Below, piece by piece: positions 25,365 through 34,020 of a stretch of 64,000 nt of DNA. A model generated the notes under the pieces. It made no database searches. It was given only the letters and a program-made list of their open reading frames with translations, and was not told where the DNA came from. How positions within the stretch are numbered: the first letter of the stretch is position 1; each line of letters begins with the position of its first letter. The position numbers were made by a program, and so were the translations under genes. The DNA lies in NCBI GenBank assembly GCA_023386635.1, contig JAEWJH010000094.1, positions 1-64,000 on the forward strand, read 5' to 3'. Origin of the DNA: Pseudomonadota bacterium (GTDB taxonomy: Bacteria; Pseudomonadota; Alphaproteobacteria; Rhizobiales; Xanthobacteraceae).

Positions 25365-25857
25365 CGTTCCTGATACATCGGCCGCGGTCTGATGAACCGT
25401 GCAAGCAGGGCAAATGTTATTTTATAATTTTTGCTTCAGACCATCTTTGTCGCATTGATGTGCGTCAACGGGCCGGACCTTCGCTATTTTGAATCCCGCT
25501 CGGGATCGCGGCCCTGCCGGACGCAACTCTCAATCGCTCGGAAAGATCGCGGTTTCCGCAAACAGCCGCCGGAACGGCGTCTCCAGCGTGTGGAGGGAAA
25601 CCGCAAGCTCACCGACCCTTTGGGCATGTCCGACGCGAGCAGCCCGGCTCAGTGGCAAGCAAACGTCAATTGACGAGAGAAAACCAAAGCAGGGAAAAAT
25701 TTTCCTATGATTGAGCCCTTCGAGGACGAGGGGCACCAGGATAGGACCCGAAAGACGGCGGCCAAGCGACAGAACACGTCAAACTGGGGTGTTTCAGGCG
25801 CAAAACCGGTCGCGACGACCGTAAAGCGGCCATCGGGGTGGCCAGCCGCTGAAATCA
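25365..25857. other. intergenic region without recognisable gene
   Basis: No gene is supported in the roughly 490 bases between the kinase start and tRNA-Pro. An AT-rich segment at 25412-25436 is the likely kinase promoter. A 68-codon - strand frame at 25530-25736 has a helix-like LAVSLHTLETPFRRLFAE stretch but no ribosome-binding sequence and no family I recognise. The segment at 25835-25855 can fold into a weak hairpin and might terminate the tRNA. Confidence 0.4.
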
Positions 25858-25934
25858 TGGTCGGAGTGGCAGGATTTGAACCTGCGACCCCCTCGTCCCG
25901 AACGAGGTGCGCTACCAGACTGCGCTACACTCCG
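25858..25934 (-). tRNA. tRNA-Pro (anticodon CGG)
   Basis: Read on the - strand the 77 bases begin CGGAGTG and the 3' acceptor arm ends CACTCCG followed by discriminator A and an encoded CCA. The D arm (AGCGCAGTCTGGTAGCGC), the anticodon stem CCTCG/CGAGG with loop TTCGGGA giving anticodon CGG, and the T arm with GGTTCAAATCC are all present. It decodes CCG. The gene lies divergent from the Sua5-family gene. Confidence 0.97.
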
Positions 25935-25963
25935 ACTGTGGCCGGGCTTATAACCGCCTGATT

Positions 25964-26986
25964 ATGGAGCCGCAAGCAGTCCGTCCGGCGATCTTTGAAG
26001 GTCGCACAACCATTCTCTCCGCCACCGGTCCGGGGGCCGGTCCGGGGGCCATTGAGGCAGCCGCGCGGACCCTCGCCGCCGGGGGTCTGGTCGCGTTCCC
26101 GACCGAAACCGTCTACGGGCTCGGCGCCGACGCCGGCAACGGCGAGGCGGTCGCCCGCCTCTACGCCGCCAAGGGCCGGCCGCAATTCAACCCGTTAATC
26201 GCCCATGTGAGCGACGTGGCGGCGGCGCGGAAACTCGCCTTTTTCAACCCGACGGCGGAAAAGCTCGCGGCCGCGTTCTGGCCGGGTCCGCTGACGCTCG
26301 TGTTGCCGCGGCGTCCCGATGCCGGCCTGTCCGACCTTGCCTGCGCCGGCCTCGACAGCGTCGCGATCCGCGTGCCGGCGCATCCGGTCGCGCGCGCGCT
26401 CATTGCCGCGCTCGGCCGGCCCGTCGTCGCGCCGTCCGCCAACCGCTCCGGCCATGTCTCGCCGACCAGTGCCGCGCATGTGTCCGGCGATCTCGACGGC
26501 CGCATCGACATGATCCTCGATGGCGGGGTGACGCCGGTCGGCGTCGAGTCGAGCATCGTCTCCTGTCTCGCCGCGCCGCAATGGCTGCGTCCCGGCGGCG
26601 CGCCGCGCGAGGCGATCGAGGCCGTGCTCGGCGCGCCGCTCGCCGACCGGCCGGAGGCGGCGCACCACGGCGGCGATGCGCCGCTCGCGCCGGGCATGCT
26701 CGAATCCCACTACGCGCCGCGCGCCGGCATCCGTCGTGATGCCGTAAGCGTGGCGGCCGACGAGGCGCTGCTTGCCTTCGGTCCCGACGGGCCGGCGGGC
26801 GCCAAGGCGACGCTCAACCTGTCGCCGCGCGGCGATCTTACCGAGGCGGCGGCCAATTTGTTCTCGCATCTGCGCGCGCTCGACGATGCGGGTGCGACCA
26901 CCATCGCGGTGATGCCGATCCCGAACACGGGTCTCGGCGAAGCCATCAACGACCGGCTTGCGCGCGCCGCCGCGCCGCGGCCTTGA
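25964..26986 (+). CDS. L-threonylcarbamoyladenylate synthase (Sua5/TsaC2)
   Basis: A 340-residue Sua5-type enzyme that makes threonylcarbamoyl-AMP for the t6A37 modification of ANN-decoding tRNAs. The YrdC domain shows LAAGGLVAFPTETVYGLGADA, AKGRPQFNPLIAHV, FWPGPLTLVLPRR, RVPAHPVARALI and APSANRSGHVSPTSAAHV. The linker and C-terminal Sua5 domain are marked by APGMLESHYAPR. The ATG at 25964 is 30 bases from the 5' end of the tRNA gene on the other strand, so the two share a very short divergent promoter region. There is no strong ribosome-binding sequence. Confidence 0.95.
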   Translation: MEPQAVRPAIFEGRTTILSATGPGAGPGAIEAAARTLAAGGLVAFPTETVYGLGADAGNGEAVARLYAAKGRPQFNPLIAHVSDVAAARKLAFFNPTAEKLAAAFWPGPLTLVLPRRPDAGLSDLACAGLDSVAIRVPAHPVARALIAALGRPVVAPSANRSGHVSPTSAAHVSGDLDGRIDMILDGGVTPVGVESSIVSCLAAPQWLRPGGAPREAIEAVLGAPLADRPEAAHHGGDAPLAPGMLESHYAPRAGIRRDAVSVAADEALLAFGPDGPAGAKATLNLSPRGDLTEAAANLFSHLRALDDAGATTIAVMPIPNTGLGEAINDRLARAAAPRP

Positions 26987-27011
26987 AGCCCACGCACCAC
27001 AGGACAGCGAC

Positions 27012-28445
27012 ATGAACATCCAGGCAAAAACGGACGTCAAAGCATTATCGCCGGATCTGCTGGCGCGCTTCACCGCCATCGTCGGCGCGAAATACGCGAT
27101 CACCGACCCGGACACGCAGCATCCCTATCTGATCGAGATGCGCGACCTTTATCACGGCCACACCCCGGTGGTGTTGCGGCCCGGCTCCGTGCAGGAAGTA
27201 CGCGATATTCTCAAACTCGCCAATGAGACGAAGACCGCGATCGTGCCGCAGGGCGGCAACACCGGTCTCGTCGGCGGACAGATTCCCCATCACGGCGAGG
27301 TGGTGCTGTCGCTCAACCGCCTGACGAAAATCCGTGATGTCGATCCGGTGTCGAACACCCTCACCGCCGACGCCGGCGTGACCTTGCAGCAGGTGCGCGA
27401 GGCCGCCACCGCGGTCGACCGGCTCTATCCGCTGCTGCTGCCGTCGGAAGGCTCGTGCACCGTTGGCGGCAATCTCTCCACCAATGCCGGCGGCGTCACC
27501 GCCGTCGCCTGGGGCATCGCGCGCCAGCAGGTGGTCGGCGTCGAGGTGGTGCTGGCCGACGGACGGATCCTGAACAATCTCAACAAGCTGAAGAAAGACA
27601 ACACCGGCTACGATCTAAAGAACCTGTTCGTCGGCGCCGAAGGTACGCTCGGTGTCATCACCGGCGCGGTGCTGCGCCTGCTGCCGCGGCCGCGTTCGAC
27701 CGAGACCGCATTCGTCGGTCTCGCCACGCCCGACGATGCGCTGAAGCTGCTCGGCATCGCGCTCGGTCGCGCCGGCGGCGATGTGACGAGCTACGAACTG
27801 ATCGAGCGCATCGGCATGGACGGCGTGCTCAAGCATGTGGAAGGCACGCGCGATCCGCTCGCCGGCCGCCATAACTGGTACGTGTTGATCGAACTCTCGT
27901 CGCAGGCGGAGAGCGGCCTGCGCGAAACGATGGAAGCGATTCTCGGCGAAGGGCTCGAGCGCGGCGTGATCGAGGATGCGACCATTTCCGAGAGCGGCGC
28001 CCAGAGCAAGGCGTTCTGGCAGATGCGCGAGATGTTCGCGGAGGTGCAACGCCGCATCGGCGTGTCGATCAAGCACGACATTTCCGTGCCCGTTGCCAAG
28101 GTTCCGGAATTCATCGCGCGCGCGCATGCGGACACGCAGAAGGCGTTTCCGGGCTCGCGCCCCCTCGCCTTCGGCCACCTCGGCGACGGCAACCTGCATT
28201 ACAACGTGATTCAGCCTGAAGGCATGGACAAAGAGGCCTGGCTCGCGCGCTGGCACGACGTCAACAAAGTCGTGTTCGACATCGTGCTGTCGTTGAACGG
28301 TTCGATCTCGGCAGAGCACGGCGTCGGCGTGATGAAGCGCGACCTGCTGCCGTCGATCAAGGACAAGACCGCGATCGAGGTAATGCGCGCGATCAAGCAT
28401 ACGCTTGATCCGAACGGCATCCTCAATCCCGGCAAGGTGCTGTGA
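27012..28445 (+). CDS. FAD-binding oxidoreductase (D-2-hydroxyacid dehydrogenase type)
   Basis: A 477-residue VAO/PCMH-family flavoprotein with an N-terminal FAD_binding_4 domain (HTPVVLRPGSVQEV, VPQGGNTGLVGGQIP, EGSCTVGGNLSTNAGGVTAVAWG, GTLGVITGAVLRLLPRP) and a C-terminal FAD-oxidase domain ending SAEHGVGVMKRDLLP and LDPNGILNPGKVL. The ligand histidines in GHLGDGNLHYN are present. This family includes D-lactate and D-2-hydroxyglutarate dehydrogenases that feed electrons to ETF or quinone; the specific acid is not determinable. The GNAT gene starts within the stop codon (GTGA overlap). ETF-QO is present 32 kb away. Confidence 0.92.
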   Translation: MNIQAKTDVKALSPDLLARFTAIVGAKYAITDPDTQHPYLIEMRDLYHGHTPVVLRPGSVQEVRDILKLANETKTAIVPQGGNTGLVGGQIPHHGEVVLSLNRLTKIRDVDPVSNTLTADAGVTLQQVREAATAVDRLYPLLLPSEGSCTVGGNLSTNAGGVTAVAWGIARQQVVGVEVVLADGRILNNLNKLKKDNTGYDLKNLFVGAEGTLGVITGAVLRLLPRPRSTETAFVGLATPDDALKLLGIALGRAGGDVTSYELIERIGMDGVLKHVEGTRDPLAGRHNWYVLIELSSQAESGLRETMEAILGEGLERGVIEDATISESGAQSKAFWQMREMFAEVQRRIGVSIKHDISVPVAKVPEFIARAHADTQKAFPGSRPLAFGHLGDGNLHYNVIQPEGMDKEAWLARWHDVNKVVFDIVLSLNGSISAEHGVGVMKRDLLPSIKDKTAIEVMRAIKHTLDPNGILNPGKVL

Positions 28446-28888
28446 GCTTCACCGACGAACTCGTTATCGCTCCGATCATCGACGCCGAAATCGATGCCGC
28501 CGTCGGGCTGTGGCAGCGCTGCGATCTGACGCGGCCGTGGAACGACGCTGCGGGCGACATCGCCCGCGCGCGCGGCAAGAGCAATTCAGAGGTGCTGGTC
28601 GGTCACCTCGACAATGTCGTCATCGCCACGGTGATGGTCGGTCACGACGGCCATCGCGGCTGGGCCTATTACGTCGCCGTCGATCCGGGCAAACGCCGCG
28701 GCGGCTACGGCCAGACCATGATGCGCGCGGCTGAAGGCTGGCTGCGTTCGCGCGGCATCGAGAAGATCATGCTGATGGTGCGGCCGGAGAACGATCACGT
28801 GCGCGATTTCTATCGCGCAGCCGGATACGAGGAGCAACCGCGTGTTGTGTTGGCCCGTTGGCTCGACGGCCGGCCGATGACGCCTTAG
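28442..28888 (+). CDS. GNAT-family N-acetyltransferase (YpeA-like)
   Basis: A 148-residue acetyltransferase starting at a GTG that overlaps the previous gene's stop (GTGA), which indicates translational coupling. Motif A is WAYYVAVDPGKRRGGYGQTMMRAAEGWLRSRG and motif B lies in VRPENDHVRDFYRAAGYEEQPR. The order and length match the YpeA subgroup. Acceptor substrate unknown; it may act on a small molecule or protein. Confidence 0.88.
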   Translation: MSFTDELVIAPIIDAEIDAAVGLWQRCDLTRPWNDAAGDIARARGKSNSEVLVGHLDNVVIATVMVGHDGHRGWAYYVAVDPGKRRGGYGQTMMRAAEGWLRSRGIEKIMLMVRPENDHVRDFYRAAGYEEQPRVVLARWLDGRPMTP

Positions 28889-28891
28889 CTG

Positions 28892-29641
28892 CTAGAATAA
28901 CGACATCTGCCCGTCGTCGGGGCGCGGCGTATCGGATTTCCTGTCGGGCTTCGGCTCCGGTTTCTCCGGGATGGTCCGCGCAACGACCGGTTCGACATTG
29001 CGTGGGTCGTCGTTGATCACTTTGTTGACCCTGTCCGACACCGGAAACAGTTCGAACTGCCCCTCCCGCGCGGGGCGCATCAGGCGCTGCACGACGCCCG
29101 CATCGCTCGTATCATCGAGCCACGCATCGAAATCATCGGGGTCGATCGTCACCGGCATGCGGTGATGCAGCCCCGCAATGTCGGCGCTGGCGTCGGTGGT
29201 AACGATCGCAGCGGTGTCGATCTCCTCGCCGCCCGGCCCGCTCCACGTCTCCCACAGACCCGCAAAGGCAAACGGCGCGCGATCGCGGCGGCGGATGAAA
29301 TACGGCTGCTTTAGCGCGCCTTCACGCTTCCATTCATAGAAGCCGTCCGCGGGCAGCAGGCAGCGGCGGCGCTTGAGCGCATTGCGGAACGCCGGCTTCT
29401 CCGCGGCCGTCTCTGCGCGCGCATTGATCAGCAGCGTGAAACCCTTGGGCTCCTTCACCCAGCCCGGCAGCAGCCCCCAGCGCATCAGCGTGAAGGTGCG
29501 CGCGCCATTGATGAGCCGCACCACCGGGATCGGCTGCGTCGGCGCCACATTGTAGCGCGCCGGGAAGTTCGGCTGCTCACGATAGCGCAACAGCCGGCGC
29601 ATCGCGTCCGGCGGCGAGGTGATGACAAAGCGTCCGCACAT
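28892..29641 (-). CDS. SOS response-associated peptidase, SRAP/HMCES/YedK family
   Basis: A 249-residue protein that forms a covalent thiazolidine cross-link with abasic sites in single-stranded DNA. The essential Cys is residue 2 (MCGRF), with the supporting active-site residues N73 (INARAE), E103 (FYEWK) and H160 (LHHRMP) all in place. Length is slightly over the usual 220-230 because of a Pro/Lys/Asp-rich C-terminal tail. It converges with the GNAT gene (3 bases between stops). The start must be the ATG encoding MCGRF, because the Cys becomes N-terminal after Met removal. Confidence 0.95.
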   Translation of the reverse strand: MCGRFVITSPPDAMRRLLRYREQPNFPARYNVAPTQPIPVVRLINGARTFTLMRWGLLPGWVKEPKGFTLLINARAETAAEKPAFRNALKRRRCLLPADGFYEWKREGALKQPYFIRRRDRAPFAFAGLWETWSGPGGEEIDTAAIVTTDASADIAGLHHRMPVTIDPDDFDAWLDDTSDAGVVQRLMRPAREGQFELFPVSDRVNKVINDDPRNVEPVVARTIPEKPEPKPDRKSDTPRPDDGQMSLF

Positions 29642-29714
29642 GCATGCTTAATACCGAATTAACCGTAGCGCCGGACACTGGCGGCCGCCTTATCCCCAGC
29701 CGAGCCGTCCCGCC

Positions 29715-30224
29715 ATGCGCGTTCCCGCCGTCCCCCACGACCCCAAATCGGTAGCTCCGCTGCGCGCGGACAAGCTGTCGGCCGCCAACATCAATCCGAA
29801 GACCTGGCTCGCCACCGACTATCTCAATCATTTCAACGAAGCGATCATGCTGCTCGAGCTGTTCGTCAGCGATCCGAGCTGCCTCGACGATCTGCTGGCG
29901 TGGCACCCGAAGACCTATCGCGAACATTTCGCCACCTCGCGGTTCAAGGACCGGCAGGTCGCGCTCGCGGCCTACGATGCGGCCGATCCGGCGGCGCGCA
30001 AGGATCTCGAGCAGATCAGCGACATGATGTCGGTCGTGCTGCAGGCGACCTGCACCGCGATGCGCGCCAATCTCGCCGACGGCGAAGCCAAGGCGCTGGC
30101 GGGCAGCGTAGTCAGCGGCTTGAAGCCGCTGGTGGCGCGCGCCGGTGCCGTGATCAACGGCGAAAACGCGACGAACCCCAATTCGCAGAGCGCCGTCGAC
30201 AGCCTGCTCAACCGCGCGTCCTGA
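29715..30224 (+). CDS. conserved hypothetical protein (169 aa)
   Basis: A soluble, mainly helical 169-residue protein. Marks are WLATDYLNHFNEAIMLLELF, CLDDLLAWHPKTYREHFATSRFKDRQVALAAYDAADPAARKDLEQISDMM and a C-terminal Asn/Ser-rich tail. I do not know a function, though the pattern is like that of hypothetical proteins found widely in Hyphomicrobiales. It is followed after 5 bases by the NUDIX gene, so the two should be co-transcribed and may be translationally linked. Confidence 0.75.
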   Translation: MRVPAVPHDPKSVAPLRADKLSAANINPKTWLATDYLNHFNEAIMLLELFVSDPSCLDDLLAWHPKTYREHFATSRFKDRQVALAAYDAADPAARKDLEQISDMMSVVLQATCTAMRANLADGEAKALAGSVVSGLKPLVARAGAVINGENATNPNSQSAVDSLLNRAS

Positions 30225-30229
30225 TCACG

Positions 30230-30667
30230 ATGACGGACGAACGCACTTATCCCACGCGGCCTTATCTCGCCGTCAGCGCCGCAATCGTGCGCGACGGCAA
30301 GCTGCTGGTGGTGCGCCGGGCGCGGCAGCCTGGCAAAGGCTGGCATACGTTTCCCGGCGGCGGCGTCGAACTCGGCGAGACGCTCGAAGCAGCGGTGACC
30401 CGCGAGGTGAAGGAAGAAACCGGCCTCGACATTGCGGTCGGCGCGCTGATCGGCCACCGCGACGTCATCATCCGCGATCCCGGCGGACGGGTGGCCCGGC
30501 ATTTCGTGGTGCTGCCGTTCGTCGCCCGCTGGACCGGTGGCGAGTTCAGGCTGGATGAGGAACACGATGAAGGCGCCTGGCTTGGTGTCGCGGACCTCGC
30601 CGGCCTGAAAACCACCGAAGGGCTGGCCGACATTGCCGCCGCCGCCCTCCGGCTGGTCGAGGTTTAA
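30230..30667 (+). CDS. NUDIX hydrolase
   Basis: A 145-residue protein with one complete Nudix box, GGVELGETLEAAVTREVKEETGLD, at about residues 44-67, preceded by GKLLVVRRARQPGKGWHTFPG. The N-terminal TRPYLAVSAAIVRDGKLLVV and the HDEGAWLGVADL segment are typical of the ADP-ribose pyrophosphatase/NudC-like subgroup. The substrate is a nucleoside diphosphate linked to some group and cannot be specified. Start is the ATG at 30230, 5 bases after the preceding stop. Confidence 0.92.
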   Translation: MTDERTYPTRPYLAVSAAIVRDGKLLVVRRARQPGKGWHTFPGGGVELGETLEAAVTREVKEETGLDIAVGALIGHRDVIIRDPGGRVARHFVVLPFVARWTGGEFRLDEEHDEGAWLGVADLAGLKTTEGLADIAAAALRLVEV

Positions 30668-30700
30668 AGCCTGCTTGCGGCCACCACCGGCCGGGCGCAT

Positions 30701-31090
30701 ATGACCGTCATGCTCCGCCGCCTTGTCGCGACAACTTGCCTGCTGACTGCCCTCGCCGCCACGCCCGTCCGGGCGGCGGAGAGCGTCACCGCGCCGTTCG
30801 ACAACGACCTGGTCCGGCTCTCGGAAATCCTCGGGGCGCTGCACTATCTGCGGCCGCTCTGCGGCAGCAATGACGGCGGCAAATGGCGCAACGAGATGCA
30901 GGCGCTGGTCGACGCCGAGGCCCCGAACGGCCCTCGCCGGGCGCGGATCGTCGAGAGCTTCAACCACGGCTATCGCGGCTTCCAGCAGACCTACCGGACC
31001 TGCACCCCGGCCGCCGATTTCGCCATCCGCCGCTATCTCGATGAGGGCGCAAAGATCGCCCGCGACATCACCGCCCGCTACGCCAACTAG
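30701..31090 (+). CDS. TIGR02301-family exported protein
   Basis: A 129-residue protein with a signal peptide (LRRLVATTCLLTALAATPVRAAES) and the small helical family core: DNDLVRLSEILGALHYLRPLCGSNDGGKWRNEMQALVDAE, RRARIVESFNHGYRGFQQTYRTCTPAADFAIRRYLDEGAKIA. The two cysteines (RPLCG and RTCTP) may form a disulfide in the periplasm. The family is confined to alphaproteobacteria and has no known function. It lies 33 bases after NUDIX on the same strand. Confidence 0.87.
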   Translation: MTVMLRRLVATTCLLTALAATPVRAAESVTAPFDNDLVRLSEILGALHYLRPLCGSNDGGKWRNEMQALVDAEAPNGPRRARIVESFNHGYRGFQQTYRTCTPAADFAIRRYLDEGAKIARDITARYAN

Positions 31091-31216
31091 GGCGGGTTCC
31101 GCGGCAAACCACGCCCGCGCCCTTAACTCCCTGTGGGTATTAACCTTTCGGTAAGGTGCGCCTCGCCCGCCGAAAGCCTCGTGATAACGTCCCCTGCGTC
31201 ACAGGACCGCGGACTT

Positions 31217-31498
31217 ATGCGCGACAAATTGAGAACGGAACCAGGAATGCAGACGACCGCGGCCAGAACCAGCTCCGACGACGAACAGAAGCGCATGGCG
31301 CTCGGCTATGTTCAGGAAGCATGGGCGGAAGCGCGCCTCGACGGCATTGACGGCGACTGCCTCGCGCAAGCCAGCCTGTTCAGCGCCTTCCTGGAATTTG
31401 TCTCGACCTACGGCGAGGACGCCACCGCGCATTTCGCGTCCGGCCTGAGCGACCGCATCCGCAACGGCGAATTTACACTCGAGCGCCCGCGGCAGTAA
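31217..31498 (+). CDS. small hypothetical protein (93 aa)
   Basis: A small acidic helical protein with EQKRMALGYVQEAWAEARLDGIDGDCLAQASLFSAFLEFVSTYGEDATAHFASGLSDRIRNGEFTLER. No domain is recognised. The start is uncertain: the ATG at 31217 has AGGA 10 bases upstream, while the ATG at 31247 (M-Q-T-T-A) has ACGGA 7 bases upstream. The strong coding character of the C-terminal 75 residues is shared by both. Confidence 0.62.
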   Translation: MRDKLRTEPGMQTTAARTSSDDEQKRMALGYVQEAWAEARLDGIDGDCLAQASLFSAFLEFVSTYGEDATAHFASGLSDRIRNGEFTLERPRQ

Positions 31499-31506
31499 CG
31501 CGGGGA

Positions 31507-32244
31507 TCAGACTCGCAATCCGAAGTAGCGCGTCAGCACCTCGTTGACGTCCCGCGGATAAAACGGCTTCTTGAGGAAGCCGTCGACCCCTGCCGTTTTG
31601 GCCTTGGCGATCACCGCCGGCTCCATCTGCGACGTCATCATCACCACCGCCACGTGCGGCATCTCGCGCTTGATCTCGGCCAGCGTCTCGGTGCCGCTCA
31701 ACCCGGGCATGTGATAGTCGAGGAAAACGATATCCACCGAACCGCTTTTCATGCGGACGAGCGCATCGACGCCTTCGGCGGCATCCTCGACCGTCAGCTT
31801 GAACAGCGTGGCATCGAGGATCTTGCGCACCAAAGAGCGCATGGTCGCGGAATCGTCGACGATCATCGCCCGCAGCGGCATGCGGGCGCGGATCGCGTTA
31901 TTGAGGATGCCCTGCGCCTGTTCAGGCTGGGTCGGACGCAGCACCGTACCGATATTGTCCTGAACCTTGATCGGCCGATCGCGCGGCAGGATCACTACGA
32001 CGAACGGCGCTGAACGGTGCGCCTGGGCGGCGATCGCGAAGTCCCGCGCGCCGGCCAACTCCGCACAAATCAGGACGATGTCGGCTCCGCTTTGCTGGAG
32101 CAGCGCGGCAGCTTCGACCGGCGTGCCCGCTTCCAGGATTTCCACCGGGACTGAGGCCTGCCCGGCCGCCTGGCGCCATAAATTGCGCTCAGCCGCACCC
32201 TGGGCCGCCACCAGGACCTTCAGAAGCATCAGATCGTCGATCAT
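31507..32244 (-). CDS. response regulator with N-terminal pseudoreceiver and C-terminal receiver domain
   Basis: A 245-residue two-domain CheY-like protein. The C-terminal receiver is complete: acidic pair DD in MIVDDSATMRSL, phospho-acceptor Asp in FLDYHMPGLSG, Thr/Ser in VVMMTSQ, and Lys in GFLKKPFYPRDV. The N-terminal half has receiver-like spacing but lacks the acidic pair (VLVAAQGAAERN) and has VLICAELAG where the Asp should be, so it is a degenerate pseudoreceiver. No output domain is present, implying a signalling role by protein contact, as in chemotaxis or phosphorelay. I chose the ATG at 32244 because GGGA precedes it by 7 bases; an ATG at 32268 is also possible. It is divergent from ygfZ. 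Confidence 0.88.
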   Translation of the reverse strand: MIDDLMLLKVLVAAQGAAERNLWRQAAGQASVPVEILEAGTPVEAAALLQQSGADIVLICAELAGARDFAIAAQAHRSAPFVVVILPRDRPIKVQDNIGTVLRPTQPEQAQGILNNAIRARMPLRAMIVDDSATMRSLVRKILDATLFKLTVEDAAEGVDALVRMKSGSVDIVFLDYHMPGLSGTETLAEIKREMPHVAVVMMTSQMEPAVIAKAKTAGVDGFLKKPFYPRDVNEVLTRYFGLRV

Positions 32245-32494
32245 GCCCCAATCCCAGCCGGGTCCCATATGCCGGTTGAGCTTCCATAGTTATCGGTCAT
32301 AACAATCCGTATCGGGTTTGCAATTCCACAGACGACAATTCGGGATTTTGTCTGGGGAGAAACCCCGCGGCAGCACAACTATTCCTCGTACCAAAGACGC
32401 GACAGGCGGCAGGATCGTTTCAAACTCCCTATCTTTCACGCAGATTTCCGGCCATCCGCCGGCGAATCGACTATCGAACGGCAGCGAAGACCGA

Positions 32495-33397
32495 ATGACC
32501 ATGCAGGCAGCTCTTCTTTCCGACCGTGGGGTCGTCCGGGTCGTCGGCGACGAAGCCCGCGCCTTCCTCGACCGGCTGGTGACGTCCAGCGTGGAGGGGT
32601 TGCAACCGGCCGCCGCGCGCTTTGCCGCGCTGCTGACCCCGCAGGGAAAAATCATCGTCGACTTCATCGTCACGGAAGCGACAGAAGACGACGGCGGCGG
32701 GTTCTACATCGATGTGCCCCGCGCGCTGGCGCCGGAACTGACCAAGCGTCTCACCTTCTACAAGCTGCGCGCCAAGGTCACGATCGAGGACCTGTCGGAC
32801 CGGCTCGGCGTCATGGCCATCTGGGGCGATGACACGAAAACGACCGAGCACGGCCTGTGCTATCCGGACCCGCGGCTGCCGGCGCTCGGTCTGCGAGCGA
32901 TCCTGCCGCCCGAGACCGCCGCCGAAGCCGCCGCCGATCTTGGCGCGACGCTGGCGCCGGATGACGAGAGCTACGATGCGCACCGCATCGCCCTCGGCGT
33001 TCCGCGCGGCGGCCACGACTTCATTTACGGCGACGTGTTTCCGCACGAGACCGACATGGATCAGCTCGGCGGCGTCGACTTCACCAAGGGCTGCTTCATC
33101 GGCCAGGAGGTCGTATCGCGGATGGAGCATCGCGGCACCGCGCGCACACGCATCGTGCCGATCCGTTATGCCGACGCCTCACCGCTGCCCGGCCTGCCGG
33201 TCGTGGCCGGGGAGAAAAATGTCGGCGCGCTCGGCTCCACCGCCAAAGGACGCGGCCTCGCGCTGCTGCGGCTCGATCGCGTCGGCGACGCCATGACACA
33301 AGGCACGCCGATCAGCGCCGGCGGCGTCGAGATCTGGCTGGAAAAGCCGTCCTGGGCGCGCTTCCGCTTCCCTGGTGAACAGGACACCACCGCATGA
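32495..33397 (+). CDS. ygfZ: tRNA-modifying/folate-binding protein YgfZ (COG0354)
   Basis: A 300-residue folate-dependent Fe-S cluster assembly factor of the GcvT-like fold. The hallmark K-G-C-x-x-G-Q-E occurs as TKGCFIGQEVVSRMEHRG, and the N-terminal VRVVGDEARAFLDRLVTSSVEGLQPAAARFAALLTPQGKIIVDFIV matches the family. It probably aids repair or synthesis of Fe-S enzymes such as radical-SAM tRNA modification enzymes. The ATG encoding M-T-M-Q-A is used; upstream sequence is not family-like. The next gene, tag, overlaps the stop by ATGA, and the operon continues with an HD protein and a phosphatase. Confidence 0.93.
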   Translation: MTMQAALLSDRGVVRVVGDEARAFLDRLVTSSVEGLQPAAARFAALLTPQGKIIVDFIVTEATEDDGGGFYIDVPRALAPELTKRLTFYKLRAKVTIEDLSDRLGVMAIWGDDTKTTEHGLCYPDPRLPALGLRAILPPETAAEAAADLGATLAPDDESYDAHRIALGVPRGGHDFIYGDVFPHETDMDQLGGVDFTKGCFIGQEVVSRMEHRGTARTRIVPIRYADASPLPGLPVVAGEKNVGALGSTAKGRGLALLRLDRVGDAMTQGTPISAGGVEIWLEKPSWARFRFPGEQDTTA

Positions 33398-34020
33398 CCA
33401 CACCGGTCCACGCCGATGGCAAAAATCGCTGCGCCTGGCCCGGCATCGATCCGCTTTACGTCGCCTATCACGACGAGGAATGGGGCGTACCCGAATACGA
33501 CGACCGCGCGCTTTACGAAAAGCTGATGCTCGACGGTTTCCAGGCCGGGCTGTCGTGGATCACGATCCTGCGCAAGCGTGACAATTTCCGCAAAGCGTTT
33601 GTCGGTTTCGAGCCGGAGAAGATCGCGCGCTTCTCCGACAAGAAGATCGAAGCCTTGATGCAGGACGCCGGCATCGTGCGCAATCGCGCCAAGATCGAAG
33701 GCGCGGTGAAATCGGCCAAAATCTATCTCGACATCATGGAGAGCGGACCGGGTTTCGCGAACCTGCTGTGGGGTTATGTCGACGGCAGGCCGAAAGTGAA
33801 TCGCTTTCGCAGCAAGAGCCAGGTGCCGGCGGAGACGCCGCTGTCGCAGACGATTTCCAAGGACCTCGCCTCGCGCGGCTTCAAGTTCGTCGGCCCGACC
33901 ATCGTCTATGCCTTCATGCAGGCGGTCGGCATGGTCAACGATCACATGGTGACCTGCCACCGGCACGAGGCTTGCGAGAAGATCGGCGCCAAGGCTGCGC
34001 GCGCCTTCAAACGCAAATGA
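33394..34020 (+). CDS. tag: DNA-3-methyladenine glycosylase I
   Basis: A 208-residue helix-hairpin-helix glycosylase removing 3-methyladenine from DNA. Zinc-binding residues are C13 and H26 in the N-terminal part (CAWPG...YHDEEWG) and the C-terminal CHRHEAC. The substrate pocket shows FQAGLSWITILRKRDNFRKAFVGFEPEKIARF, and ASRGFKFVGPTIVYAFMQAVGMVNDH is the family C-terminal region. The start overlaps the ygfZ stop by ATGA, and the stop overlaps the next gene's start in the same way, so all are translationally coupled. Confidence 0.96.
   Translation: MTTPVHADGKNRCAWPGIDPLYVAYHDEEWGVPEYDDRALYEKLMLDGFQAGLSWITILRKRDNFRKAFVGFEPEKIARFSDKKIEALMQDAGIVRNRAKIEGAVKSAKIYLDIMESGPGFANLLWGYVDGRPKVNRFRSKSQVPAETPLSQTISKDLASRGFKFVGPTIVYAFMQAVGMVNDHMVTCHRHEACEKIGAKAARAFKRK

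Noticed and set aside
25530..25736. 68-codon - strand frame in the gap before tRNA-Pro
   Set aside because: No ribosome-binding sequence, no family match that I know, and composition like non-coding DNA; kept only as a note in the intergenic entry.
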